Shown piece after piece: positions 14,642 to 22,419 of a DNA stretch of 27,006 bases. Position numbers and translations under genes: made by a program. Under the pieces are notes generated by a model, which worked only from the letters and a program-made list of their open reading frames with translations, was not told where the DNA came from and did not search any database. The stretch comes from Nitrospirota bacterium (GTDB lineage Bacteria; NPL-UPA2; JAADIA01): positions 1-27,006 of the forward strand of contig JAADIA010000040.1 of the NCBI GenBank assembly GCA_013151555.1. Direction: 5' to 3'. How positions within the stretch are numbered: position 1 is the first letter of the stretch; the number at the start of each line of letters is the position of its first letter.

Positions 14642-15684
14642 ATGCAAAACGAATTAAGGATGATTGCCTGGGAAGTGACCCGGAACTGCAACCTTAATTG
14701 TATCCATTGCCGGGCAGCAGCGGGGAGAGGTCCTTATGAGAACGAGTTATCTCTCGGGGAATGTTTTCGTCTTCTTGATAGTATCGCTTCTTTCAGCCAT
14801 CCGGTAATTATCCTCACGGGGGGAGAGCCGTTGTTGCGTCCGGATATTTTTGAGATTGCTCAATACGCTGCCGATAAAGGCCTGAGAACGGTTATGGTAA
14901 CGGGACCTTGTTGACGGAAGAAATCGCCCGGAAAATATTGGAGGTGGGGATCAGGAGAATCAGTATAAGTATTGATGGATCCGGTGCTCTTAGCCATGAT
15001 TCCTTCCGGAAAGTCCCGGGGGCTTTTCAGGGAGCTTTGTCCGGTATTGAGGCAGCTAAGAAAGTGGGGTTGGAGTTCCAGGTAAATACTACGGTTACCA
15101 GAAGAAACTTGTCTGAGCTTCCGGCCCTTCTTGATTTATCTACCCAACTGGGTGCGGCCGCTCATCATATTTTTCTCCTTGTTCCTACCGGGCGGGGGGA
15201 GGAACTGAAAGCGGAAGAAATTTCTCCTCAAGCATATGAGGAGACCCTTACCTGGCTCAGCCGGCAAGAAAGTAGAATACCTATAAAAGTTACCTGTGCT
15301 CCTCATTATTACCGTATCCTGCGTCAGAAAGGGGTGCCGGAGAGGAAAGAAGCTGCCGGGGAAAGTGGCCAACCTGTCCATCCTATGTCTGTCAGTGGGG
15401 GCTGTTTAGGGGGAAAAAGTTTTTGTTTCATCTCTCATACCGGACAGCTTCAGCCCTGTGGATACCTGGAACTAAATTGTGGGAATGTAAGGAAAGAGGG
15501 ATTTCAAGAAGCCTGGAAACAATCAGAGGTATTTAATTATTTGCGGGATGTTGGTAACCTTAAGGGTAAATGCGGTCGTTGTGAATTTAAGAAGGTTTGT
15601 AGTGGTTGTCGAGCCCGGGCTTATGTAAGGACAGGGGATTACCTGGAGGAGGAACCTTATTGTGTTTATGAACCGAAACAATGA
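14642..15684 (+). pseudogene. ahbD: AhbD-like radical SAM heme synthase, interrupted by a frameshift
   Basis: Closest to AhbD, the radical SAM enzyme that makes heme from iron-coproporphyrin III in the siroheme-dependent pathway. The first part (14642-14914) has AWEVTRNC with the CX3CX2C cluster motif (CNLNCIHC) and ILTGGEPLLRPDIF. It then hits a stop after VMVTGPC. The second part resumes in another frame with NGTLLTEEIARKIL (from 14899) and holds the C-terminal auxiliary cluster cysteines (GGCLGG, QPCGY, CGRCEFKKVCSGC). Inserting four bases (a second AACG at 14899-14902) restores VTNGTLL, the usual motif. So either a tandem AACG lost one copy or the read is wrong. Next to hemB and ccm, a working copy would be expected. 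NirJ/AhbC-type homologs are the main alternative. Confidence 0.85.
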
Positions 15685-15730
15685 ATTTAGCACCCTCCGG
15701 GTGAATAGACACAGACCTAAATAAATACTA

Positions 15731-15834
15731 AACTCGAAACTCGAAATTCGAAACAAATTCTAAATCCTAATTCTCAAAATTCTAAACATGGTTTCGGTCA
15801 TTCGATATTGTTTCGTATTTCGAGTTTCGAGTTT
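15731..15834. repeat. Inverted-repeat element with AACTCGAAACTCGAAAT arms
   Basis: Left arm 15731-15754 and right arm 15810-15833 are reverse complements over 24 bp with one mismatch. The interior is AT-rich with TTCTAAA-type runs. It occupies the gap before ccmB and could form a stable hairpin in the transcript. Sequence unrelated to the other inverted-repeat families here, but the same architecture. Confidence 0.75.
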
Positions 15835-15885
15835 CTCATCCGGTTACTTTGGTGCCTTATCTCTAAACGGGAGCATTTGTATTAA

Positions 15886-16569
15886 ATGAATCTTAATTTT
15901 TTTAAGAAGATAGGTCTTATCGTCTGGAAAGATATCATTGTTGAATTTCGGACAAAAGATCTCTTCTCGGCCATGTTTCTCTTTTCTCTCCTGGTAGTTG
16001 TCATCTTTAACTTTGCTTTTGCTCCGGGTACGGAAAATGTTAGCCAGCTTGCTCCGGGGATTTTATGGGTAGCTTTTACCTTTGCCGGAGTTCTGGGATT
16101 GAACCGTTCTTTTGTTTTTGAGAAAGACAGCGGATCGCTGCAAGGGCTGATGTTATCCCCGGTGGATAGGGGAGTCATCTATTTAGGAAAAATGATCGGG
16201 AACATTATTTTTATCTTTCTGGTAGAGCTGGTCTCCCTGCCTCTCTTTGCCGTCTTTTTTAATCTGAGCCTCTTTCACCTCATCCCCCGATTAGCTTTGG
16301 TTCTCCTTGTAAGTACAGTGGGGTTTGCTTCTGCGGGCACTCTTTTGGCGGCAATATCGGTAAATACCAAGGCCCGGGAAGTATTATTGCCCATATTGTT
16401 GTTTCCCATCATTATCCCGGTAATCATCGGGGCGGTTAAATCAACCGGCAATATTCTTGAGGGTAAGCCGCTGGTGGAAACTTTATCCTGGTTGAAACTT
16501 CTTACTGCTTTTGATATAATCTTTATAATTGTCTCTTTCCTGGTATTTGAATATGTAGTGGAGGAATGA
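15886..16569 (+). CDS. ccmB: Heme exporter permease CcmB
   Basis: Membrane subunit of the CcmABC(D) complex that drives heme release to holo-CcmE in System I cytochrome c maturation. 227 residues with six hydrophobic helices; family landmarks are WKDIIVEFRTKD (about 14-25), LGLNRSFVFEKDSGSLQGLMLSPV (about 70-93, read in two parts) and VLLPILLFPIIIPVIIGA (about 167-184). Length is normal for CcmB. The start is ATG 15886 without a strong ribosome site. It opens a block that runs ccmB-C-D-E-F-H; its ATPase partner ccmA sits at the far end (22420) rather than just upstream as in E. coli. Confidence 0.95.
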   Translation: MNLNFFKKIGLIVWKDIIVEFRTKDLFSAMFLFSLLVVVIFNFAFAPGTENVSQLAPGILWVAFTFAGVLGLNRSFVFEKDSGSLQGLMLSPVDRGVIYLGKMIGNIIFIFLVELVSLPLFAVFFNLSLFHLIPRLALVLLVSTVGFASAGTLLAAISVNTKAREVLLPILLFPIIIPVIIGAVKSTGNILEGKPLVETLSWLKLLTAFDIIFIIVSFLVFEYVVEE

Positions 16570-16570
16570 A

Positions 16571-17248
16571 ATGCAAAGAAACAGTCTGGAAAAGATTCTG
16601 ATAGGGATAACTTTTTTGAGTCTGATGGCTTCTTTGTATGCTATCTTCTTTTACGCTCCCCTGGAAGCTACCATGGGCCTTGTCCAGAAAGTATGGTATT
16701 TCCATCTTGCCTCTGCCTGGGTAACCTTCTTAGCTTACGCTGTCGTCTTCGTAGCAGGTATCCTCTACCTGAGCAGGAAAAAGCGCTGTTTTGATATTCT
16801 CGGTTATTCCTCGGCTGGGATAGGGGTTGTTTTTAACACTTTGGTTTTAGTCACGGGAAGTATCTGGGCTAAACCCATCTGGGGTACCTGGTGGACCTGG
16901 GATTCTCGCTTGAGCACTACCCTTATCCTCTGGTTGATGTATATTGCTTATCTGATGTTGAGAACATCCAGCGGAGAGGATTCTAAAGGAGCCAGGTTGG
17001 CAGCGGTTTTTGGGATTGTTGCTTTTATTGATGTCCCTATCGTCTATATGTCTATTCGCTGGTGGAGGACAATCCATCCGTTGGTATTCAAATCTAAGGG
17101 GACAGAAGTGGATCCGGCGATGCTCACGACCCTTTTGATTTCTTTAGTGGCTTTTACTCTTCTCTATCTTTGCCTCCTCCGGCAACGAATTGCCCTGGAG
17201 CACTTAAAAGATGAGTTGGAAAGGGTTAAAGAAAAAATAAGGAGATAA
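16571..17248 (+). CDS. ccmC: Heme-handling protein CcmC
   Basis: Integral membrane protein that loads heme onto CcmE. 225 residues, six hydrophobic segments, with the tryptophan-rich WWD signature WGTWWTWDSRLS (about 97-108) and flanking heme-ligand histidines in YFHLASAW (about 38-45) and SIRWWRTIHP (about 160-169). It begins 1 nt after the ccmB stop, so the two are coupled. A charged cytoplasmic tail (about 205-225) extends beyond the core fold. Confidence 0.95.
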   Translation: MQRNSLEKILIGITFLSLMASLYAIFFYAPLEATMGLVQKVWYFHLASAWVTFLAYAVVFVAGILYLSRKKRCFDILGYSSAGIGVVFNTLVLVTGSIWAKPIWGTWWTWDSRLSTTLILWLMYIAYLMLRTSSGEDSKGARLAAVFGIVAFIDVPIVYMSIRWWRTIHPLVFKSKGTEVDPAMLTTLLISLVAFTLLYLCLLRQRIALEHLKDELERVKEKIRR

Positions 17249-17252
17249 TAAA

Positions 17253-17396
17253 ATGACAAACCTGGGTTATTTCATGGCTGCTTATATCATTGTCTGGATC
17301 GGGGTCTTTATTTATCTTTTCGGTCTTCAGCGAAGCCAGAATAGACTGAAGAAGGAATTGGAATCTCTAAAGAAGATACTGGAGGAGAAGGGATGA
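17253..17396 (+). CDS. ccmD: Small membrane protein CcmD
   Basis: A 47-residue protein with one transmembrane helix (about 6-25, including YIIVWIGVFIYLF) and a basic/acidic helical tail (about 27-46). Size, topology and its place between ccmC and ccmE are exactly those of CcmD, which aids release of holo-CcmE from the CcmABC complex. The start is ATG 17253 with AAGGAGAT 9-10 nt upstream; the stop overlaps the ccmE start (ATGA at 17393). Confidence 0.9.
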   Translation: MTNLGYFMAAYIIVWIGVFIYLFGLQRSQNRLKKELESLKKILEEKG

Positions 17397-17797
17397 AAAA
17401 GAAAAAGCTTAGGTTTATTATCGGGGGAATCATCCTTTTCCTGGTCTTGGGCTACCTGATCTATTCGGGGATGCGGGGGACGATGCTCTACTATATGACG
17501 GTTAGTGAACTTATGGATAAAGGAGATTCCGCCTATGGTGAGGGCGTAAGATTGGGTGGGCGGGTAGTGGAAAACTCTATTAACTGGGATAGTCTGAAGT
17601 TGGAGTTAAAATTTGATATCACTGATGGAAAGAAGAAAATTCCTGTTGTCTATAAAGGAGTAGTCCCTGATGCCTTTAAGAGTGGAGCGGATGTAATCGT
17701 TGAGGGTAGCTATTCCCCGCAGGGGGGATTTCACGCTACTACGCTCCTGGCCAAATGCCCTTCGAAGTACCGTCCGTTGGAGGATGAGAAGACTTGA
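17393..17797 (+). CDS. ccmE: Heme chaperone CcmE, cysteine (System I*) type
   Basis: Periplasmic heme chaperone of 134 residues with one N-terminal anchor helix (about 8-25) and an OB-fold. The usual heme-binding His in HxxxY is replaced by Cys: LLAKCPSKY, C122 and Y126. This CxxxY form defines the variant System I* known from archaea and Desulfovibrio. Other OB-fold landmarks are intact (VRLGGRVVENSI, KIPVVYKGVVPDAF, VIVEGSY). It overlaps ccmD by 4 nt. Confidence 0.95.
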   Translation: MKKKKLRFIIGGIILFLVLGYLIYSGMRGTMLYYMTVSELMDKGDSAYGEGVRLGGRVVENSINWDSLKLELKFDITDGKKKIPVVYKGVVPDAFKSGADVIVEGSYSPQGGFHATTLLAKCPSKYRPLEDEKT

Positions 17798-17801
17798 TAA
17801 A

Positions 17802-17827
17802 GTTTGTTGAGTTATAACTCAACAAAC
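17802..17827. repeat. 26-bp perfect palindrome between ccmE and ccmF
   Basis: GTTTGTTGAGTTA followed directly by its reverse complement TAACTCAACAAAC, starting 5 nt after the ccmE stop. There is no T-run, so it is not a typical terminator. As RNA it would form a hairpin inside the ccm transcript; as DNA it could bind a dimeric protein. Confidence 0.85.
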
Positions 17828-17871
17828 CCAATAAATTCGATGAACTAAATTAGTGCTGGAGGTTATAATTT

Positions 17872-19851
17872 ATGATGACGGACATCGGCTATTTTTCTGT
17901 TGTTGTGGCTCTGATCGTTTCTCTCTATGCAGTGGTTCTTTCAGTTATAGGTAAAAAGACGGGACGGAGGGACCTGATTGCCAGTGGACAGAACGGGGTT
18001 CTGGCGGTCAGTGGACTTTTAACCATTGCAGCTGCTTCTCTCCTTTATGCTTTCCTCTCCCATAATTTTCAGGTCGAGTACGTAGCTTCCTATTCCAGCC
18101 GGAACCTTCCCCTTCTTTACACCATCTCTGCTTTCTACGCCGGCAATAACGGTTCGCTTCTTTTATGGGCCTGGTTCCTTAGCCTTTTTTCTTCCCTGGT
18201 TGTCATTCAGAACCGGCGGCAGAATCGGGAGATTATGCCTTATGTAATCTCTGTCTTGATGATTACGGCCTTCTTCTTTCTTTCCCTGCTCGTATTTATC
18301 TCTAATCCTTTTCAGAAATCACTCCTTGTTCCTCCGGATGGGCAGGGGCTGAATCCTCTTCTTCAGAATCCGGGAATGCTTGTTCATCCTCCCACTCTCT
18401 ATTTAGGTTATGTCGGTTTTACCGTCCCTTTTGCTTTTGCTATAGCTGCTCTCCTGACGGGACAGTTGGGAGATACCTGGATTAGAAGTACCCGGCGTTG
18501 GACTCTCTTTTCCTGGTTCTTTCTTGGTATTGGCAATCTCCTTGGTTCCTGGTGGGCCTATGTTGAATTGGGCTGGGGAGGATTCTGGATGTGGGACCCG
18601 GTGGAAAGTGCTTCTTTCATGCCCTGGTTGGTAGGAACTGCCTATCTTCACTCCGTAATGATTCAAGAGAAAAGGGGGATGCTTAAGGTCTGGAATATGG
18701 TTCTCATTATTATTACCTTTGCCCTTTCTATCTTTGGAACTTTCCTCACTCGCAGTGGAGTTCTTTCCTCCGTTCATACCTTTGCCGAATCGCCTCTTCT
18801 GGGTTACCTCTTCCTGGGTTTCATCGGGGTTATTCTCCTGTTCTCCTGCGTTCTTCTTCTTATCCGGCTGCCTTTGCTCCGAAGCCGGAACGAGCTGGAC
18901 TCTTTCCTTTCCCGGGAGAGTACTTTTCTTTTTAACAACTTACTTTTAGTTGGAGCTACTTTTGCTGTTTTCTGGGGAACGGTTTTCCCGATTATCTCAG
19001 AGGCTGTGCGAGGGGTTAAAGTCACTGTCGGTCCTCCTTTTTTTAATCAGGTAACCATTCCTATCTTCCTGGCTCTTCTTCTGATTACCGGTATCTGTCC
19101 CCTGATCGCCTGGCGTCGTGCCTCCCGTCGTAATCTCACGAAAAATTTCCTCTATCCTTTTGTAACCGGCTTAGTGGGAGGGGGATTGCTCTTTGTCCTG
19201 GGGATACGGAATACCACAGCGCTTATTTCTTTTACTCTATCCATCTTTGTGACGGCTACTATTCTCCTTGAGTTTATCCGGGGGACAAAAGCGCGGCGGG
19301 AGATGACGGGAGAAGGAGGAATCAAAGCTTTTCTTTCTCTGGTGTGGAAGAATAAGAGGAGATATGGGGGCTATATAGTCCATCTGGGGATTATTTTTAT
19401 CTTTGTTGGGGTTACGGGAAGTGTTTTTAAAGTGGAAAAAGTAGCTACTCTGGTGAAGGGAGAATCGTTAACCATTAAGGATTATACCTTACGCTATAAT
19501 GGTCTTTCCCGGTATCCTACTCAGAATAGATATGTCATTGCTGCTACCCTTTCCGTCTATAAGGAAGGGAAGAAGATCGGGATCCTTACTCCCAGGAAAA
19601 ATTTCTACGAGGGGCAGGACCAACCTACTACTGAAGTGGCTGTCCGTTCTACTCTCAAGGAAGACCTCTTTGTTATCCTGGCGGGATATGAGGGGGAAAA
19701 GGCTACTTTTAAGGCTATTATCAATCCCCTGATGGTCTGGATGTGGATAGGCGGTTATGTCCTTAGCCTGGGGGGAGTAATTATCCTCTGGCCGGATAGG
19801 AAAAGAATACAGAAAACAGAGGACAGAGGACAGAGAAAATCCGGCATCTAA
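17872..19851 (+). CDS. ccmF: Cytochrome c heme lyase subunit CcmF
   Basis: Membrane protein that transfers heme from CcmE to apocytochrome CXXCH sites. 659 residues with about 14 helices. The WWD domain is complete (GSWWAYVELGWGGFWMWDP, about 224-242), followed by SFMPWL and the LTRSGVLSSVHTF segment (about 288-300); a conserved LVHPPTLYLGY lies near 167-177. The late hydrophilic domain before the last helix is present (about 520-620). The start is ATG 17872 (or 17875) behind GGAGG. The last 15 residues (RIQKTEDRGQRKSGI) are encoded by the left arm of a simple-sequence inverted repeat, so the tail is not conserved family sequence. Confidence 0.96.
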   Translation: MMTDIGYFSVVVALIVSLYAVVLSVIGKKTGRRDLIASGQNGVLAVSGLLTIAAASLLYAFLSHNFQVEYVASYSSRNLPLLYTISAFYAGNNGSLLLWAWFLSLFSSLVVIQNRRQNREIMPYVISVLMITAFFFLSLLVFISNPFQKSLLVPPDGQGLNPLLQNPGMLVHPPTLYLGYVGFTVPFAFAIAALLTGQLGDTWIRSTRRWTLFSWFFLGIGNLLGSWWAYVELGWGGFWMWDPVESASFMPWLVGTAYLHSVMIQEKRGMLKVWNMVLIIITFALSIFGTFLTRSGVLSSVHTFAESPLLGYLFLGFIGVILLFSCVLLLIRLPLLRSRNELDSFLSRESTFLFNNLLLVGATFAVFWGTVFPIISEAVRGVKVTVGPPFFNQVTIPIFLALLLITGICPLIAWRRASRRNLTKNFLYPFVTGLVGGGLLFVLGIRNTTALISFTLSIFVTATILLEFIRGTKARREMTGEGGIKAFLSLVWKNKRRYGGYIVHLGIIFIFVGVTGSVFKVEKVATLVKGESLTIKDYTLRYNGLSRYPTQNRYVIAATLSVYKEGKKIGILTPRKNFYEGQDQPTTEVAVRSTLKEDLFVILAGYEGEKATFKAIINPLMVWMWIGGYVLSLGGVIILWPDRKRIQKTEDRGQRKSGI

Positions 19852-19879
19852 CTTCTGATTTCTGTCTTCTGTCTTCTGT
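19810..19879. repeat. ACAGAGGACAGAG / CTGTCTTCTGTCTTCTG inverted repeat
   Basis: A purine-rich left arm (19810-19837) of ACAGA(G/A) units lies inside the end of ccmF. A pyrimidine-rich right arm (19854-19879) of TTCTGTC units lies in the gap before ccmH. The arms are imperfect reverse complements. The element therefore straddles the ccmF stop codon. Confidence 0.7.
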
Positions 19880-19896
19880 TGTTATGGAGGTATAAA

Positions 19897-20361
19897 TTGA
19901 AAATAATAACTCTGGCCTTAATTTTTATCTTAATTGCTTCTCCTTTAAGCGTCTTGGCTCTGAGCGTTAATGATGTTGCCCAGGAGTTTGTCTGCAACTG
20001 CGGGTGCGGAAAGATGCTTGATGCTTGTGAGATGAAGGCTTGTGCCGGTAAGCTGAAGGAATTAATTCAGAAAAAGATTGATAACGGTTGGACCAGGGAG
20101 CGAATTGTAGAATATTTTTCCCGGATGTATGGAGAGAAAATTCTGTCTGCTCCTACAAAAAAAGGGTTCAATCTGACGGCTTGGATTGCTCCTTTCTTAG
20201 CTATAGCCTTAGGGGGATTGGCTATCTATTTAATTATTATCAAGTGGGTAAAAACAAGAAAGAAGTTAGATAAAAAAGATAAATTTGAGAGTAAGGGGAA
20301 AGAAGAAGATAACAAGTATCGAGAAAAGTTGAAGAAGGAACTGGACAAGTTTGACTGGTAG
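19897..20361 (+). CDS. ccmH: CcmH/NrfF-like protein with a variant cysteine motif
   Basis: A 154-residue exported protein: signal peptide (about 1-22), a small helical domain and a transmembrane helix (about 91-110), then a Lys/Glu-rich cytoplasmic tail. The helical domain resembles CcmH/CycL/NrfF (VAQEFVCNCGCGKMLDAC, later GWTRERIVEYFSRMYGEKIL), but LRCxxCQ is replaced by CNCGC (C33, C35, C37) with two further Cys (C44, C49). CcmH normally reduces or presents apocytochrome thiols. The start is the TTG at 19897, 6 nt after GGAGG; the TTG at 19879 lies within a repeat arm. Known System I* sets (with Cys-type CcmE) were described as lacking CcmH, so this coexistence is of interest. Confidence 0.85.
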   Translation: MKIITLALIFILIASPLSVLALSVNDVAQEFVCNCGCGKMLDACEMKACAGKLKELIQKKIDNGWTRERIVEYFSRMYGEKILSAPTKKGFNLTAWIAPFLAIALGGLAIYLIIIKWVKTRKKLDKKDKFESKGKEEDNKYREKLKKELDKFDW

Positions 20362-20491
20362 CCCGGTTACTTAATAGTATTTCGCGAGTAGTATATTGGT
20401 TATCTAATTGCGTTGCAAGAAAGCATTTCCTTGTTTTTTCATAAGGGTTTGTCCGAAGCATGAGTAAGGTGACCGGGAAGAAGGGGGCGTT

Positions 20492-20992
20492 ATGTTGCTG
20501 TTTATATCCGTAATAATTATCCTGTTGGTTTTGATAGGGTTAGTATACCCTCTTCTCAGGCAGAGAGGGGGAGAAGAGACGGTTGAGACTTATGAGGATA
20601 GGCGGGTTCGGGAGTTGCTTTCCCGCAAGGAGTCTTTCTACTCAACCATTAAGGAGTTGGATTTTGATTTTAAGACCGACAAGCTTTCCGAGGAAGACTA
20701 TAAGGAGTTGAAAGAGAGGTATCAAAGGGAAGCTATTTCCCTTCTTAGGGAAGTCGATGAGGTGGAGAAGAGAGATGATTTAGAGGATCTTGTAGAAAAG
20801 GAAGTTCTCAGTCGAAGAAGAAGCGTTTCTTCCTTAAGGGAAAGGGGAGAGTCTGGGGACTTGGAAAATATTATAGAAGAGGAAATCCTTGCCCGGAGAG
20901 AATCTTTTTCTTTCTGTTCCCATTGCGGTTCCAGAAGCGGTGCAAAGGATAAGTTTTGTTCTAACTGCGGGAGGGAATTGAAATGCGGATGA
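20492..20992 (+). CDS. CcmI-like membrane protein with C-terminal zinc ribbon
   Basis: A 166-residue protein with one N-terminal helix (about 3-21) and a helical region carrying the CcmI-type motif ELDFDFKTDKLSEEDYKELKERY (about 55-77, in parts). An 18-residue acidic/basic segment then appears twice (96-113 and 123-140, DLE...E-V/I-L-x-RR). A zinc ribbon follows (CSHCG about 142-146, CSNCG 156-160). The N-terminal layout matches the start of CcmI/CycH, but the TPR part is missing. The start is ATG 20492 after GAAGAAGGGGGCG. It overlaps the next gene by 10 nt. Probably an accessory of apocytochrome handling; the exact role is unknown. Confidence 0.75.
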   Translation: MLLFISVIIILLVLIGLVYPLLRQRGGEETVETYEDRRVRELLSRKESFYSTIKELDFDFKTDKLSEEDYKELKERYQREAISLLREVDEVEKRDDLEDLVEKEVLSRRRSVSSLRERGESGDLENIIEEEILARRESFSFCSHCGSRSGAKDKFCSNCGRELKCG

Positions 20993-22167
20993 AGAAATCT
21001 TTAACGGTGCTGTTTTTTCTCTTACTTGCTATGGGTCAAAATATGGCTCTGGCTGTTGATTCCGGTAAGGGTTACATTGAAGGAAAGGTGATCAGTAAAA
21101 CCATCGGGAAGGCGGTGCCTGATCAAGAGGTGATCCTCTACAAGTATCTTGATCGGAAGGAGGAGGGAAAGGAAAGCACCAAAACTGATGCAGAAGGTAA
21201 TTTCCGCTTTGAGAATTTGCCTACTCAACCGAATTATATCTACGCTCTCTATGCAAAATATCAGGAAGCGGAATATTGGAGTGATGCCATAACCTTTAAA
21301 GGTAAAACAGCGGTTGAAGATGCCCGGTTGACTGTCTATGAATCCACCTCCAGTCCTGAGAACCTCAAGGTGAAACTGCACCATATCATTTTTAATATCC
21401 AGGGAAATTTTCTCCTGATCAAGGAGATTCTTCTCTTCTATAACGAAGGGGATCGGACCTATGTCGGCGAGAAGAGGGAAGGAGAAGACAAGAAAATAAC
21501 GCTAAGTTTTTCCCTGCCGGAAGGATTTTCCAATCCGGATTATCCTCAAGGACAGGGACTTATGCCCTGTTGTGTTATTCCTACCGAGCGAGGTCTCCTG
21601 GATACTATGGTCGTCAAACCCGGTCCGCGGCAGGTTGTCTTCACTTACCGGCTCAGGTATGACTCCTCTAAATATCTCTTCCGGAGATTAATAGATTATG
21701 ATACCGATTCCCTGGACGTTCTTATTCCTGCCGTGGGAATAAAGGCCTCCAGTCAAATTCTTTCCCTTGTCCCCAGCCCGATAAAACTCGAGGGTAAGAA
21801 ATATTTATATCTTAAGGCCCAAAAAGCGATAAAAGCCGGAACTCCTTTGACCTTAGAACTCTCTAATTTACCCGTGGCACAGGGTTTCTTCAAAGTTATG
21901 GTTTACAGCTTGATTGCTATTATTATCCTTGTGGGCTTCGCTTATCCTTTTTTCAGAAAGGGGAAAGCGAAGAAGGACGGGAAAGAAAAGATTGGGGATG
22001 ATAAGAAGACAGGAAAGGATAGTAAAGAAGATCTTCTGTCTGCTATAGCAAAGCTGGATGATCAATTTCGAGATGGAAAGATTTCCGAAAAGGATTACCG
22101 GAATCTTCGCAAAGAGAAGAAAGAGAGATTGATGAAGTTGTATAAAGACGGCAAGAGGAATCTTTAA
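20983..22167 (+). CDS. Exported carboxypeptidase-regulatory-like protein with CcmI-like tail
   Basis: A 394-residue protein. A signal peptide (about 1-25) is followed by a beta-sandwich of the carboxypeptidase regulatory type (about 31-95; EGKVISKTIGKAVPDQEV, TKTDAEGNFRFENLP). A second exported beta-rich domain (about 115-295) precedes a transmembrane helix (about 306-324). The cytoplasmic Lys-rich tail ends in LDDQFRDGKISEKDYRNLRK (about 362-381), the same motif as in the gene before it. It looks like a two-part cytochrome-maturation accessory set with that gene. Start ATG 20983 overlaps the preceding stop. The two periplasmic domains are not known in CcmI proper; function not assigned. Confidence 0.75.
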   Translation: MRMKKSLTVLFFLLLAMGQNMALAVDSGKGYIEGKVISKTIGKAVPDQEVILYKYLDRKEEGKESTKTDAEGNFRFENLPTQPNYIYALYAKYQEAEYWSDAITFKGKTAVEDARLTVYESTSSPENLKVKLHHIIFNIQGNFLLIKEILLFYNEGDRTYVGEKREGEDKKITLSFSLPEGFSNPDYPQGQGLMPCCVIPTERGLLDTMVVKPGPRQVVFTYRLRYDSSKYLFRRLIDYDTDSLDVLIPAVGIKASSQILSLVPSPIKLEGKKYLYLKAQKAIKAGTPLTLELSNLPVAQGFFKVMVYSLIAIIILVGFAYPFFRKGKAKKDGKEKIGDDKKTGKDSKEDLLSAIAKLDDQFRDGKISEKDYRNLRKEKKERLMKLYKDGKRNL

Positions 22168-22224
22168 TTGCTGATATATAAAATAAAAAGACAAAATAAA
22201 AATACAAAATAATTTTAAAAAACG

Positions 22225-22326
22225 GACAGGATTAACAAGATGTACAGGATAGCTTTTTCGAAGAATCTTGGGTAGGAAAATCTTATAAATTAAAAAGATC
22301 CTTCCCTGAATCCTGTTTATCCTGTC
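22225..22326. repeat. Dispersed inverted-repeat element, ACAGGAT family
   Basis: GACAGGATTAAC (22225-22236) is mirrored by GTTTATCCTGTC (22315-22326), with inner ACAGGAT (22244-22250) and AATCCTGTT units. AT-rich flanks (TTTTAAAAAAC before, TTTTTTAATTTTT after) extend the symmetry. Located in the gap before ccmA; the same family as the elements at 1258 and 12469. Confidence 0.75.
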
Positions 22327-22419
22327 GTATTTTCTTTTTTTAATTTTTACTTTACTTTCATCAGTGGATATCCGGGGCGTTCAGGTTCCTATAACCTTTC
22401 AGAAAGTGGAAAAATAATA

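Noticed and set aside
14890-14914. Programmed ribosomal frameshift in the ahbD-like gene
   Set aside because: No slippery heptamer or downstream stem is apparent, and a single -1 shift would give VNGTLL lacking the conserved Thr; a 4-bp indel explains the motif better.
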